A stretch of 64,000 nucleotides of DNA from Rhodoferax sp. OV413 (lineage in GTDB: Bacteria; Pseudomonadota; Gammaproteobacteria; Burkholderiales; Burkholderiaceae_C), in NCBI GenBank assembly GCA_945861785.1, contig CAMAWD010000029.1, positions 1-64,000 on the forward strand, read 5' to 3'. The notes beneath the pieces were generated by a model. That model was not told where the DNA came from. It did not search any database and was given only the letters and a program-made list of their open reading frames with translations. Of this stretch, positions 37,750 through 46,699 are shown in pieces. The stretch's first letter is position 1. Each line of letters begins with the position of its first letter. The position numbers were made by a program, and so were the translations under genes.

Positions 37750-38508
37750 TCAATACTTGACGATGTAGGTTTTGGTCCGATTGGGCCCGTCATTGCCCGT
37801 GCGGAGATGAAAGAGCAGTTCCGGCTTGTCGAGCATGAACTGGTCCACCGCCGCGCGCGCCATCGGAAATTCGCGTGAGCCGTAGTCATCAAAAAAAATC
37901 ACGCCCCCACGCGCCATACGCGGGTAAAAGTAGTCCAGGCACTCGATGTGTGGTTCGAACAAGTCGCAATCGATATTCACAAAGTGGTATTGGACAGCGG
38001 GCAGATGCGGCAGTGTGTCCGCAAAAAGCCCCTTGTGAAAGACCACCGAGTCTGATATTCCGGCTTCAGCAACACGCGCCTTGACGGCCTCGAACGAGGT
38101 GTCCGCAAACAGCTTTTGACCCCGGTACTGCGCATTTTCGGGGGCCAGCCTCAGGTCGGCTTCCGAGAGATCCGGAAGCCCACTGAACGTATCCAGCGCG
38201 TGAAAACGCCCCTTCAAGCCGCTCGCGCGCAGCATTTGCGCGCATGCAACCAGACTGTTGCCCATATAGACGCCACATTCAGCCGCGTGAAACGCAAAAT
38301 CATCACCCGCCAGCCAGGCGCGCGCCTTGCGGTACAGGGACTGTTTCCTCCGGGCCAAGGCGGCATGGTGCAGCGCCAGCGTAAAGGCGTGGATCAACGG
38401 CAGGCGCTCGGCAAACAACCCTTGGTAGGGAAGGTTCGCACTGAAGGGAAGCCTTGAATTAAATTTGAGCTTAGCCGCCCGCTTGGCGACATGATTTGGG
38501 ATGTCCAT
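37750..38508 (-). CDS. TylF/macrocin O-methyltransferase-family protein
   Basis: This roughly 252-residue SAM-dependent methyltransferase of the TylF/MycF class has [19 protein letters not shown] (SAM site), [40 protein letters not shown] (metal-binding acidic residues) and [20 protein letters not shown]. It probably O-methylates a glycan sugar hydroxyl. ATG 38508 is preferred to a TTG at 38529 inside the preceding gene. It follows wzt by a few bases. Confidence 0.9.
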   Translation of the reverse strand: MDIPNHVAKRAAKLKFNSRLPFSANLPYQGLFAERLPLIHAFTLALHHAALARRKQSLYRKARAWLAGDDFAFHAAECGVYMGNSLVACAQMLRASGLKGRFHALDTFSGLPDLSEADLRLAPENAQYRGQKLFADTSFEAVKARVAEAGISDSVVFHKGLFADTLPHLPAVQYHFVNIDCDLFEPHIECLDYFYPRMARGGVIFFDDYGSREFPMARAAVDQFMLDKPELLFHLRTGNDGPNRTKTYIVKY

Positions 38509-38512
38509 CGCG

Positions 38513-39712
38513 CTACTTTTCGAACTCAAGGGTCATTCCTAGATTGGCAATGCCAGCCATCACATCGGTACCCGTGACATCAAACGAAAGCACATTCTGA
38601 TAAAGGCTCAACGGCTTGGCGACATCGCCCCGGAGTTCATGCACGACGGCACTGAGAAAATAGCGCCCCGGCAACAACCGGTTGAAGAACTTCATGCGGA
38701 TCTCCTGATTCGAACCGGCAACAACCCGTCCCACCTGACCGGCTCCGCCAACGCCATTGAAAGAACACACCACGATCCCCTGCTGGCTCGAGATTCCGAA
38801 GTTGATCGCCACGTTGTCGACATCCTGATGCGCCTGCAGGGTGGCGGTCACGGTGAACCGCGCTTCCTGCGCGTCACCCTGGTCCAGCAGCCGAAACCCG
38901 GACAGCGAAACCTCGTTGCGTAAAGGAGCGGCGCGTGTACTTACGCTGCGCACGGCCACATCCGAATCGCCCAACTGCTCTGTTCGAACCCGCTTGTAAC
39001 ACTCCACGGCGTCAAAAGTCGCCCCGTCAAAAACCTTGAGACCCCCCTCGAGCACAATTCCGCGGGTACAAAAGTTTGCCACCAGATTCTGGTTGTGACT
39101 GACCAGCAAGAATGTCTGGCCGTCCTCCTTCATCTGGCGGATGCGGTCGTAACACTTCATCCGGAAGTTCGCATCACCCACCGCCAAGGTTTCATCGATG
39201 ATGATCAGGTTGGCATCCACATGCACCGCGCAGGCAAACGCCAGCCTGGACTGCATGCCCGAAGAATACGACTGCAAGGGCATTTCAAAGTAGCGGCCCA
39301 GGTCGGCAAATGCCTCGATCGCACCGATGCGCAAGTCGGTTCGGGCGCGGTCGATACCTTGGATGCTGCAGAAAAGATAGGCGTTCTCGCGACCCGAAAA
39401 GTTCGGGTTGAAGCCGGCGGTCAGGCCCAACAGTGTGGCGATTCGGCCGTGCCGCTCCACCGTGCCGGTGGTGGGCTGGATGACATTGCCCAGAATTCCG
39501 AGCAAGGTGGTCTTGCCGGCGCCATTGCGCCCCATGATCCCCACGGTTTCGCCGCTTCTGATCTCGATATCGATATCGGACAGCACAAGAAACTGGTCGG
39601 CGCCGTCGGTCGCTCGGCCAAACAGGGCATGCCACAGCGTGGACAAGGGCCTCTTGCTGCCAGCGTAGACTTTGCTCAGGCCAGTGGCGCGCAACAACAG
39701 TTCAGACGACAT
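38513..39712 (-). CDS. wzt: polysaccharide ABC exporter ATPase with cargo-binding C terminus
   Basis: This 399-residue Wzt homologue has Walker A GRNGAGKTT (61-69), signature SYSSGMQSRLAFA (148-160), Walker B LIIIDETLAVGD (169-180) and the H-loop LLVSHN. Residues from about 250 form a second, beta-rich domain (VSLSGFRLLDQGDAQ, VNFGISSQQGI region) like the Wzt carbohydrate-binding domain that recognises the capped chain end. The gene overlaps wzm by 11 bases. It powers export of the lipid-linked polymer across the inner membrane. Confidence 0.93.
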   Translation of the reverse strand: MSSELLLRATGLSKVYAGSKRPLSTLWHALFGRATDGADQFLVLSDIDIEIRSGETVGIMGRNGAGKTTLLGILGNVIQPTTGTVERHGRIATLLGLTAGFNPNFSGRENAYLFCSIQGIDRARTDLRIGAIEAFADLGRYFEMPLQSYSSGMQSRLAFACAVHVDANLIIIDETLAVGDANFRMKCYDRIRQMKEDGQTFLLVSHNQNLVANFCTRGIVLEGGLKVFDGATFDAVECYKRVRTEQLGDSDVAVRSVSTRAAPLRNEVSLSGFRLLDQGDAQEARFTVTATLQAHQDVDNVAINFGISSQQGIVVCSFNGVGGAGQVGRVVAGSNQEIRMKFFNRLLPGRYFLSAVVHELRGDVAKPLSLYQNVLSFDVTGTDVMAGIANLGMTLEFEK

Positions 39713-40487
39713 CTGAAATGACCCCCTTGACCCTGTTGAAGACCCATAGGGCCAAACACAAGAGCAGGACCGAAACAAGCGCAAAGCCGGACATCACCCC
39801 GCCTGGTGCCATCTGTCCGAAAACCAGCGGGCCACGAAGGAGTTCCACCATGACCGTGAGAGGATTGAGCCACATCCAGTCGCGGTAGTCATGCGGCACC
39901 ATGGTGAGCGGATACGTGATGGGGGTCGCGTAAAAGAGCACGCGCAACAATAACCTCATCGCTTCGGAAATGTCGCCGATGAAAGGCCCCAAGGCTGCCA
40001 ACAATAACGATAACGCGCACAGGAAGACAGCACACAGACTGACTCCCACGGAAAACCACGCCAACCCGGTAGCACTGACACGCTGCTGGAAAAATGCGAG
40101 ACCGAGCAAGAGTGCCAGCAGGACGAGCGCATGCACGGATGCCCGAAACAGGTTCGAGACCCACAATACCCAGATCGGGAACGGCGACTTGACGACGAAA
40201 GTCCGTTTGCTGACGAACAGGACCGCGGACGAATTGACGAGATCCGACAGGAAGAGGTAAATGGCAAGGCCCACAAAAAAGGGCAGGACAAAACCGGCAC
40301 TCGCCCCGCCATGGGCCATCGGCACCTGCCAGGTGACTCCAAAGATCCGCCCGAAAATCAGCGAATAGATTCCCAGAAGGCACAGCGGTGTGAGCACCAG
40401 CCACGATGAGCCGATGATGGAGCGGCGGTATTTTGCCGTGAGATCGCGCCGCGCGAGGTCCCAAGCCAGAAGTAGGTTGTGCATCAC
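39702..40487 (-). CDS. wzm: polysaccharide ABC exporter permease
   Basis: This 261-residue ABC-2 type permease has six predicted membrane helices and the cytoplasmic motif RDLTAKYRRSIIGSSWLVLT near the N terminus, typical of Wzm/KpsM. PITYPLTMVPHDYRDWMWLN and PLTVMVELLRGPLVFG are conserved late blocks. It forms the channel with Wzt. The start is GTG 40487 or ATG 40484. No gene is visible in the 63-base gap upstream. Confidence 0.93.
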   Translation of the reverse strand: MMHNLLLAWDLARRDLTAKYRRSIIGSSWLVLTPLCLLGIYSLIFGRIFGVTWQVPMAHGGASAGFVLPFFVGLAIYLFLSDLVNSSAVLFVSKRTFVVKSPFPIWVLWVSNLFRASVHALVLLALLLGLAFFQQRVSATGLAWFSVGVSLCAVFLCALSLLLAALGPFIGDISEAMRLLLRVLFYATPITYPLTMVPHDYRDWMWLNPLTVMVELLRGPLVFGQMAPGGVMSGFALVSVLLLCLALWVFNRVKGVISDVV

Positions 40488-40550
40488 GAGATCAACCGGG
40501 GGCGAGGCGCCGACGCTCCATGCGGCGACACCCGAATCAGCCGTCGGCCA

Positions 40551-41336
40551 TCAGCCACGGTCTGCAAATATCAGCGCCCGCGCCCCGTTGCGCTCATCAC
40601 GCAATTCCGCGACATCGACATTCGGAAACCCCACCGCCTTCAGGATGGACACCAAGGTGTCCAGCGGAAGCCATTTGGCATGGTCGTACATTCCCGCGAA
40701 CGCCTCTTCGCGACCACCTTCCCGGTAATGCTTGTAACGATAAGAAACCCCACCCACCTCGTAGCTCTTGACGGCCTCCTCCTCGCGCGCGTAATGGGTA
40801 TCCAGCATGATCGCCTTGCGAGTGCGCATCGCCAGTTTTTGCAGGTGTGTCACCGGATCGACCAAGTGGTAGAGCACACCCATGTGATGGGTGATGTCAA
40901 CCTCGGGCACCTTGGCAAAATCCACCTCCTGCTCGACATCGCACTTGAAAACCGTCGCTTCGAAGCCGAAGCTCCAGGTCCGAACCATGGTCTTGGCGAC
41001 GTTTTCGATCCGCGAATCAATGCCAACCACCTTGGCACCATAACCGGCGAGCGCAATGGTATGGACACCTTCGAAACAACCGACCTCCAGAACCGATAGC
41101 CCGCCCAGCGGAAAGCGCCGGTTGAGTTCGGTGATCCGGTGATCGGGAATGGCCTGGGGCAGGTTTCTCTTCTTGGACGAGGCCTGCTTGCCGAAGCGCC
41201 GGCCATGCGAGTCCAGGGTGAAACACTGCCAAGGCAGAAGGTCGTTGAGCCGGCTCAGGTCCGCTTCACTCAGATCATCGACGTATTTGGTTTGAGTACG
41301 TCCATCGCTGTCCGTTCGAATGGGGAATGCATCCAT
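40551..41336 (-). CDS. class I SAM-dependent methyltransferase (CmoB-like fold)
   Basis: This 261-residue methyltransferase has SVLEVGCFEGVHTIALAGYG (SAM-binding motif I), VVGIDSRIENV and MGVLYHLVDPVTHLQKLA, the last resembling the CmoB/DUF1698 class. It begins at ATG 41336; a longer frame uses a TTG. Within the exporter gene group it may methylate a sugar or terminate chain growth. The actual substrate is unknown. Confidence 0.82.
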   Translation of the reverse strand: MDAFPIRTDSDGRTQTKYVDDLSEADLSRLNDLLPWQCFTLDSHGRRFGKQASSKKRNLPQAIPDHRITELNRRFPLGGLSVLEVGCFEGVHTIALAGYGAKVVGIDSRIENVAKTMVRTWSFGFEATVFKCDVEQEVDFAKVPEVDITHHMGVLYHLVDPVTHLQKLAMRTRKAIMLDTHYAREEEAVKSYEVGGVSYRYKHYREGGREEAFAGMYDHAKWLPLDTLVSILKAVGFPNVDVAELRDERNGARALIFADRG

Positions 41337-41372
41337 GCTGGGTCCTGTGGGGGGCAAAAATTAAACCGTGAT

Positions 41373-42470
41373 CTATTTTTCAAGGACAACGAAGAAGTCC
41401 TTGTGATTGGGCTGGTTGGTGATGGAAAAACGCCGGAACCCCAACTGGGCCGCAGTCTGGCCGAGCAGGCCTGCCATTGTTGAAGGAGTGTAAAAATGTA
41501 CATGAATAGAGCGACCACTCGCCATCAGTTCTTCGACCGTCAATTTTGGCATCTGGACCTTGCCCCACCGCCGGAAGTGATCCGGCGTCACTTGCATATT
41601 TCCGTCCCGCCACTCGGCAATAATCTCGCCAACGGTGGATGCGGGGAAGGTGTAGTCTTGGCACCCGTCACGGTCAGGGATCACCGCAGCGACAAAGCCA
41701 CCAGGCTTCAACAGCGACGCCCAGTACGCAAAGTGTCCCAACGGATTGGCCAGGTGCTCGACAACATGGCTCGAAAAGATGAAGTCGAGAGAGCCCGTCT
41801 TGGCGGGGATCTTGTCGGCGGTCCCGACGACGTACCGCTTCCAGAGGTTCTTGTCGACCGGCGTCGGTGTCTCCTTGCCATACAGGCTCTGCCACATATC
41901 CGGTGTGGCCTGCTCGACGTACCGTACGCGGCGCTTCCAGGTCGGCAGTGCCTGCGGCTTCGGACCCGGGCCAATCTCGACCCCGTCGCCTTTCATCCGG
42001 GAGAACAACTCGGTGCGGTCAAGCATTTGGTGCACGCCCAGAAAAACAGGTGCGGTGTTTTCGGCTCCAGCGGCAATGACCAGATCGTTGTAACCGTCAG
42101 GTGCACGCGGCACTGAAAAGCGAACCATCTCTGTCGTGGACGCAACGACCTTCACAGGTGCCTTGTCCTCGCCACGCTGCCACCCGATTGTCAGTTCACA
42201 GGGTTTGCCGGACGTACTCCTCATCTGGAATGTGCCCAGACCCAGCACAAAGTTTGGCCAGTAGAGCGCCGCATCCTTGATCAGGATCCGCGCCTTTGAC
42301 GGCAATGCGACACCGCGTACATTGCGGCGACTCAAGATGGACGAGTCGGACGAATACTTCTTGAGAAGTTCCCGGGGAAACGGCTTGGAGGTCCAGCCAG
42401 GAGCATCCTCCGAGCGGTACTGCAGCAAAAATCGCTTGTCCGGCTTGAGCAGCATGTCGATGACGTTCAT
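41373..42470 (-). CDS. large methyltransferase-domain protein
   Basis: This 365-residue protein has an N-terminal beta-rich part of about 150 residues (KARILIKDAALYWPNFVLGL; GTFQMRSTSGKPCELTIGW) and a C-terminal SAM-dependent domain with IGPGPKPQ, RYVEQATPDMWQ, LDFIFSSHVVEHLANPLGHF and LKPGGFVAAVIPDRDGCQ. The two-part layout suggests a glycan-binding module joined to a methyltransferase, by analogy with chain-terminating enzymes. ATG 42470 gives a natural start. Confidence 0.8.
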   Translation of the reverse strand: MNVIDMLLKPDKRFLLQYRSEDAPGWTSKPFPRELLKKYSSDSSILSRRNVRGVALPSKARILIKDAALYWPNFVLGLGTFQMRSTSGKPCELTIGWQRGEDKAPVKVVASTTEMVRFSVPRAPDGYNDLVIAAGAENTAPVFLGVHQMLDRTELFSRMKGDGVEIGPGPKPQALPTWKRRVRYVEQATPDMWQSLYGKETPTPVDKNLWKRYVVGTADKIPAKTGSLDFIFSSHVVEHLANPLGHFAYWASLLKPGGFVAAVIPDRDGCQDYTFPASTVGEIIAEWRDGNMQVTPDHFRRWGKVQMPKLTVEELMASGRSIHVHFYTPSTMAGLLGQTAAQLGFRRFSITNQPNHKDFFVVLEK

Positions 42471-42498
42471 GGCATTCCAGTGTCGCGTAGGCAGAAGT

Positions 42499-43332
42499 TC
42501 ATTGAATCGATGCGCGCAAACGGGCAAGGACGGTCCGCCACGACCTGCGAAGTGGTGGCGATGCAGGCGTAGCAGTCGGTGGTCCGTGGCGCCACCGCCC
42601 ATCGGGGCCCTGGCGCCACTCCCTGTGCCCGAAATACCTGAAAGGCTGTGCATCGACCTGCAGAGACCGCAGGCCGAGTGACTCTACGCACTTGGTCGCA
42701 GCAATTTCTGCGCCAATGCACTCACCAAAACTGACTCCCTGAAGGAAGCCGTTCATCGCAACCAGCGTATCGCGTCGCGCGAACCAGACCAGCGAGCGCA
42801 GATGCCCAGCCTTGTGTCCAGCCGCCACACCGCAGCGGGACATGAAATCCAGGTAGACATCCACGCGGTTGGCGACCCTGCCCTGCAGGTCATGCCCTGG
42901 CATGCGTTGGCCTTCGACGGACACTCTCATGGATTCCCAAGGTCGATCCCATCCGCCATTCCAGCTTTCACCGACAAGCCCTGCGCCAGGCGCACTGGCA
43001 ACGTCCACAAAGGGCTTGAGCCAGCCTTCTGACTTCAACTCACATTCGTCCTGCAAAAACAAATACCCGTCATAGTCCGGAAAGCTTCGCCATCCATGGT
43101 CCCACGCTCCGATGTTCATGCCCTCGTTGGGCCGGGCGAGTACCGCCTTGACGGCATCGCGCGGGAGCGGGAGCTCCAGCACTCCGGACGTCGTGCGGTT
43201 CACCACCACGACAATGTCGAAGGCGGCACCCGCAGGCGTATGCGACAACGCATGCAGCAGCTCACCGAGGGGAGCCATCGGGCGCGGCTCGTAAAACGAG
43301 ACCACCACCAGAAAACGTTGCGGCGTAATCAT
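42499..43332 (-). CDS. putative glycosyltransferase (GT-A-like)
   Basis: This 277-residue protein starts RFLVVVSFYEPRPMAPLGEL and contains DIVVVVNRTTSG, NEGMNIGAWDHGWRSFPDYD, YLFLQDECELKSEGWLKPF and FRYFGHREW. The GMNIGAWDHGW block resembles uncharacterised rhamnan-synthesis/RgpF-type and GT2-like families. It has no signal peptide. It lies four bases from the downstream glycosyltransferase; the function is inferred from location and fold-like motifs. Confidence 0.7.
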   Translation of the reverse strand: MITPQRFLVVVSFYEPRPMAPLGELLHALSHTPAGAAFDIVVVVNRTTSGVLELPLPRDAVKAVLARPNEGMNIGAWDHGWRSFPDYDGYLFLQDECELKSEGWLKPFVDVASAPGAGLVGESWNGGWDRPWESMRVSVEGQRMPGHDLQGRVANRVDVYLDFMSRCGVAAGHKAGHLRSLVWFARRDTLVAMNGFLQGVSFGECIGAEIAATKCVESLGLRSLQVDAQPFRYFGHREWRQGPDGRWRHGPPTATPASPPLRRSWRTVLARLRASIQ

Positions 43333-43335
43333 GGC

Positions 43336-44262
43336 CTATGCACTGCCCGCTGACCCGGTAGCGGTGCGCTCGAGGTACTCCTTAATTGCGAGCGCGCGCT
43401 CCTTTTTTGCCGCGTACACCGCCTTGTGGGCCACGAATCCGGAGGCCCGATCCGACTGGCGATTGAAATTATCGAACGCAGTCCGAAGAAACTCAGGGAT
43501 GCGATGCGCCCAGCGAATGTCCCGCATCAGGGAGGGTCGGAAATAACCGAGATCGATTTCACGCTGCAGGTCGGCCACAGGGAGGCTGCCGTCGCGCAAC
43601 ATCCGTCGAACTTCCGCCAGCCAAAGCCCTCCGAACTTGTTGCCAGCGTACGTCCACGGCTGGGTATATACATCCGTGTAATGCAGCAGGCACGTGCCGG
43701 CATCGGCATGCTCCAGGCTGTTCCATTCGAACGGGACGCCGTAATTGATGTCCTTTTCCTCGAGGACGCATAACTCATACATGAGCTGCTCATAGTCGAA
43801 CTGACCCTCGTCCATTGCAGCGACCAGGGCATCGATGGTCCAGTCGAGACGACCACAATCGAGCAGCATCACCGCGCATTGCTTTTGGCGTTTTCTGGGG
43901 GCACCGGCCTTGAGCGTCGTAACGTCACCGAATTTGACCTCCTTTTGGATGACGACCTTCGCACCGCCGAAGGGGATGTTCCACAACTCGCGAATATCGC
44001 GGAACACAAGCATGTCGGCATCCATGTAGATCGCCTTGCCGCTGTAGCTGGACAGAGCCGGAATGCAGAACCGGCTGTACGAAAACCCTGTACGCTGGCC
44101 ATTGCGGGGGTCTTTCGGCCGCGGCACCGGCAAATCCACCATGGGGATGACCTCGACCTTGGCCGTGGTATGGCGCCTGATGGAATATGCGAGCACAGGT
44201 ACCGCAAGCATTTGAGAGCGGTCGGCCCCCACATAGACACGAATGGTCTCGCTGTCAGTCAT
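43336..44262 (-). CDS. glycosyltransferase, GT8-like paralogue B
   Basis: This 308-residue paralogue of the 36226-37113 gene has FSYSRFCIPALSSYSGKAIY, MDADMLVFRDIRELWNIP (DxD), CAVMLLDCGRLDW, QFDYEQLMYELCVLEEKDI, WNSLEHADAGTCLLHYTDVY and GYFRPSLMRD. N-terminal TIRVYVGADRSQMLAVPVLA fits the GT8 first strand. ATG 44262 is used; the frame extends to 44466 without support. It is likely a hexose transferase with a different acceptor from its paralogue. Confidence 0.84.
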   Translation of the reverse strand: MTDSETIRVYVGADRSQMLAVPVLAYSIRRHTTAKVEVIPMVDLPVPRPKDPRNGQRTGFSYSRFCIPALSSYSGKAIYMDADMLVFRDIRELWNIPFGGAKVVIQKEVKFGDVTTLKAGAPRKRQKQCAVMLLDCGRLDWTIDALVAAMDEGQFDYEQLMYELCVLEEKDINYGVPFEWNSLEHADAGTCLLHYTDVYTQPWTYAGNKFGGLWLAEVRRMLRDGSLPVADLQREIDLGYFRPSLMRDIRWAHRIPEFLRTAFDNFNRQSDRASGFVAHKAVYAAKKERALAIKEYLERTATGSAGSA

Positions 44263-44290
44263 GCTGCAACTCCCTGCTTTGTAGCCCGTG

Positions 44291-46699
44291 TCATGCAATC
44301 CCCTGCCGCCTGAATGCAACCTGGGCGACCATATCACGCACGATGCGGTCGTCTGCGTCGCCGCCACTGAGTAGCATCTTCCGCACGAACCGCCGTGAAC
44401 GCTCCACTGCCGCACCACGCTCCCCATCACCGAGCACCCCGCGCACAAACGCGTCCCAGTCGCCATCGGCGCGTATCAGGGTCAACGGCTCGTAATTGGG
44501 CAACGCCATGTGGTGGGTCACCACCGCAACCGGCAAATCCTGGCGCGCGCCGTCGACCGCGACGGTCGACGGTGACGTGATGATGGCGCTCAGGTACCCC
44601 ATCAGACTCGGTGCGGTGAACGGCTCCCAGGCGGGCGACTGCGGATCGGCGACGACAATATTGTCCGCCTTCGGGCCTTCGCCCTTGAAGCGGGAGGTCA
44701 GCCAGGCACCCGCGTGGTGCGGCTTGACCAGGAAGACCACGTCCGGGCATGCACGTGCCAACCGTTGCACATTGTCGATGAAGAAGGCCCGGTAGAGGTC
44801 GCTGTACCGCGCCCAGTGCAGGTTCTCGAACACCCCGATGACGGGCCTGCCAGATGGCAACAGTTCACCCAACTCCGCCCGGGTGACGTGTGCGGGCTTC
44901 GGACAACCCATCGGCACACATTTGCGCCGCGTATCCGGCCGAACCTTTGGATGCAGGGTGTCCAGCCCGCCCCAGAGGTAGATCCGTTGCGCCGAGAAAT
45001 CAATCTTGTCGACCGCCTGGAATTCGTCGTCGTAGGTCAGGCCGATATTCTCGAAGCCGTGCTGCAGGGTGGCAGTAAACACCCCCTGCGCATTGGCGGC
45101 ATCCGTGAGCTTGCGTGTGAACCGATGCGGAGCCAGGTTGGACTCCGATACCGTCAGCAGCATCTTGACCGAGGCTGGAAAAACAAACGAACGGTGCAGG
45201 TAGAAATCCTCCTCCAGCAGCAACAAGGCAATGTTGTGCGCATGCGAGGCCGCGGCCAGGCGCGGGGATTTCCTCAACAGGGCCATATTGCAATAAGCTG
45301 CGACGGAAATCCCGGCACTCCGGGCCTGGAGAATGATCGGCATTGCCAGATCCAGGTCCTGGGCGATGTTGAGCGCCACCACCAGTTCCGCATCGGGTGC
45401 AGGCGCGGCTCGCGTCTGGGCCAGCACGCCGCCGATCACACCGGCCCAGGCCGCCGCGACCGCTGCCTGTCCGTAGATGCGCTGAATAACCTCGCGCCCG
45501 CGTGCGACATCCGCTGCCGCCCGTTGGGCGTCGCGCAAATACAGGCGCAGACCGTCCAGAAATTCGTCCAGCACCACACTTTCGGCCAGCGCAGCCAGCG
45601 CCGGTGTGGCGGTGGCGACCACGGGCACACCGGCAAGCAAGGCACTGGCCGTCCTGTTGGATGACTTGCACACACTGAATGCGTCCAGGGTGTTGGGCAC
45701 CACCACGACCGCTGCCAGGGAGAGTTGCTGCTTGATCGACGCCGGAGACCACTCGACATAGGTGGAAGGAATACGCAGCGGCGCGATATGCTGCTCATAC
45801 TTCGCACGGTGGTTCGACACAAGCACCAGCTCCACATTGAACTCGGTGGCGATGGTCTCCAGGGGTGCGCGAATTTCCAGCAGGTCCAGCATGCCGAACC
45901 GCGCGTGGGGCGCCCCATGATTGCCAAACCACAGGATGCGTTGTGCGGCAGGATCGGCCTGGCGCTGCACTGCCGCCACCACAGGCCCCTGCCCGGGCCG
46001 GGCACGCACCGACCGGCGCACCGCGTCAAAACGCCGGTAGGCACGCTTGGCCCAGGTTTTCCAATGCAGTTCGCGGACGGCCCGGTGGGCCAGGCGCTTG
46101 GTCAGCGGCACCATGGCGGCAGAACGCAGGGTTTGTGCGCGTCTGACAAGCCGCATGACGCGTCTGCGGATCTTTTGGGCCAGACTCTTTCGCTGACCTA
46201 CGATCGCCTTGGCCAGCCGGCTGCGCATCTGCTCCATGGCATCAGGGGTTTCCAGCCCGTCCGCAACCACATGCACCGGCACGGGCGTATCCAGCCGGCT
46301 TCGGACTGCCTGCGCCAGTGGCTCGGTGGTGACGACCAAGGCACTGGCCATCCGTGCCATGGCAAGGAACATGTGTGCCGGAGACGTCCTGGGGGCCAAT
46401 GCCGACGCGCCGTAGCTGGAGATGAAGATGTTGTCGCACAGGTCGAGGACCACCGGTATGCCGCGCGCAACTGCTTGTTGGGCCAATGCAAAATCGTCCG
46501 AACTGAAGCTCTTGACGATGACCAGCAGGTCGAGCCCCAGCAGTTGTTCGCTGCCCGCGTCGGAAAACACCCGGCACTGGAACCCGTCGTGCTCCAGCGC
46601 CAGCAGCGGCAACATGGCCCGGTAGCGAACACTCGCCATGCTGAACGAGAGCGAGGCGACCTTCCAGCCGACGGTGGGTTTAGAGTGAGGCGCGGTCAT
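44291..46699 (-). CDS. two-domain glycosyltransferase / glycerophosphotransferase-like protein (802 aa)
   Basis: This large protein joins two GT-B-like parts. The N-terminal half (1-430) has VGWKVASLSFSMASVRYRAM, RILWFGNHGAPHARFGMLDL and VVVVPNTLDAFSVCKSSNR followed by a GVPVVAT block, as in GT4. The C-terminal half (about 440-790) has FTATLQHGFENIGLTYDDEF, VIGVFENLHW, FLVKPHHAGAWL and ITSPSTVAVDGARQDLPVAV, resembling CDP-glycerol glycerophosphotransferases or capsule-type transferases. It may add sugar and a phospho-substituent, or two sugars. It is coupled by ATGA to the upstream methyltransferase. Confidence 0.78.
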   Translation of the reverse strand: MTAPHSKPTVGWKVASLSFSMASVRYRAMLPLLALEHDGFQCRVFSDAGSEQLLGLDLLVIVKSFSSDDFALAQQAVARGIPVVLDLCDNIFISSYGASALAPRTSPAHMFLAMARMASALVVTTEPLAQAVRSRLDTPVPVHVVADGLETPDAMEQMRSRLAKAIVGQRKSLAQKIRRRVMRLVRRAQTLRSAAMVPLTKRLAHRAVRELHWKTWAKRAYRRFDAVRRSVRARPGQGPVVAAVQRQADPAAQRILWFGNHGAPHARFGMLDLLEIRAPLETIATEFNVELVLVSNHRAKYEQHIAPLRIPSTYVEWSPASIKQQLSLAAVVVVPNTLDAFSVCKSSNRTASALLAGVPVVATATPALAALAESVVLDEFLDGLRLYLRDAQRAAADVARGREVIQRIYGQAAVAAAWAGVIGGVLAQTRAAPAPDAELVVALNIAQDLDLAMPIILQARSAGISVAAYCNMALLRKSPRLAAASHAHNIALLLLEEDFYLHRSFVFPASVKMLLTVSESNLAPHRFTRKLTDAANAQGVFTATLQHGFENIGLTYDDEFQAVDKIDFSAQRIYLWGGLDTLHPKVRPDTRRKCVPMGCPKPAHVTRAELGELLPSGRPVIGVFENLHWARYSDLYRAFFIDNVQRLARACPDVVFLVKPHHAGAWLTSRFKGEGPKADNIVVADPQSPAWEPFTAPSLMGYLSAIITSPSTVAVDGARQDLPVAVVTHHMALPNYEPLTLIRADGDWDAFVRGVLGDGERGAAVERSRRFVRKMLLSGGDADDRIVRDMVAQVAFRRQGIA

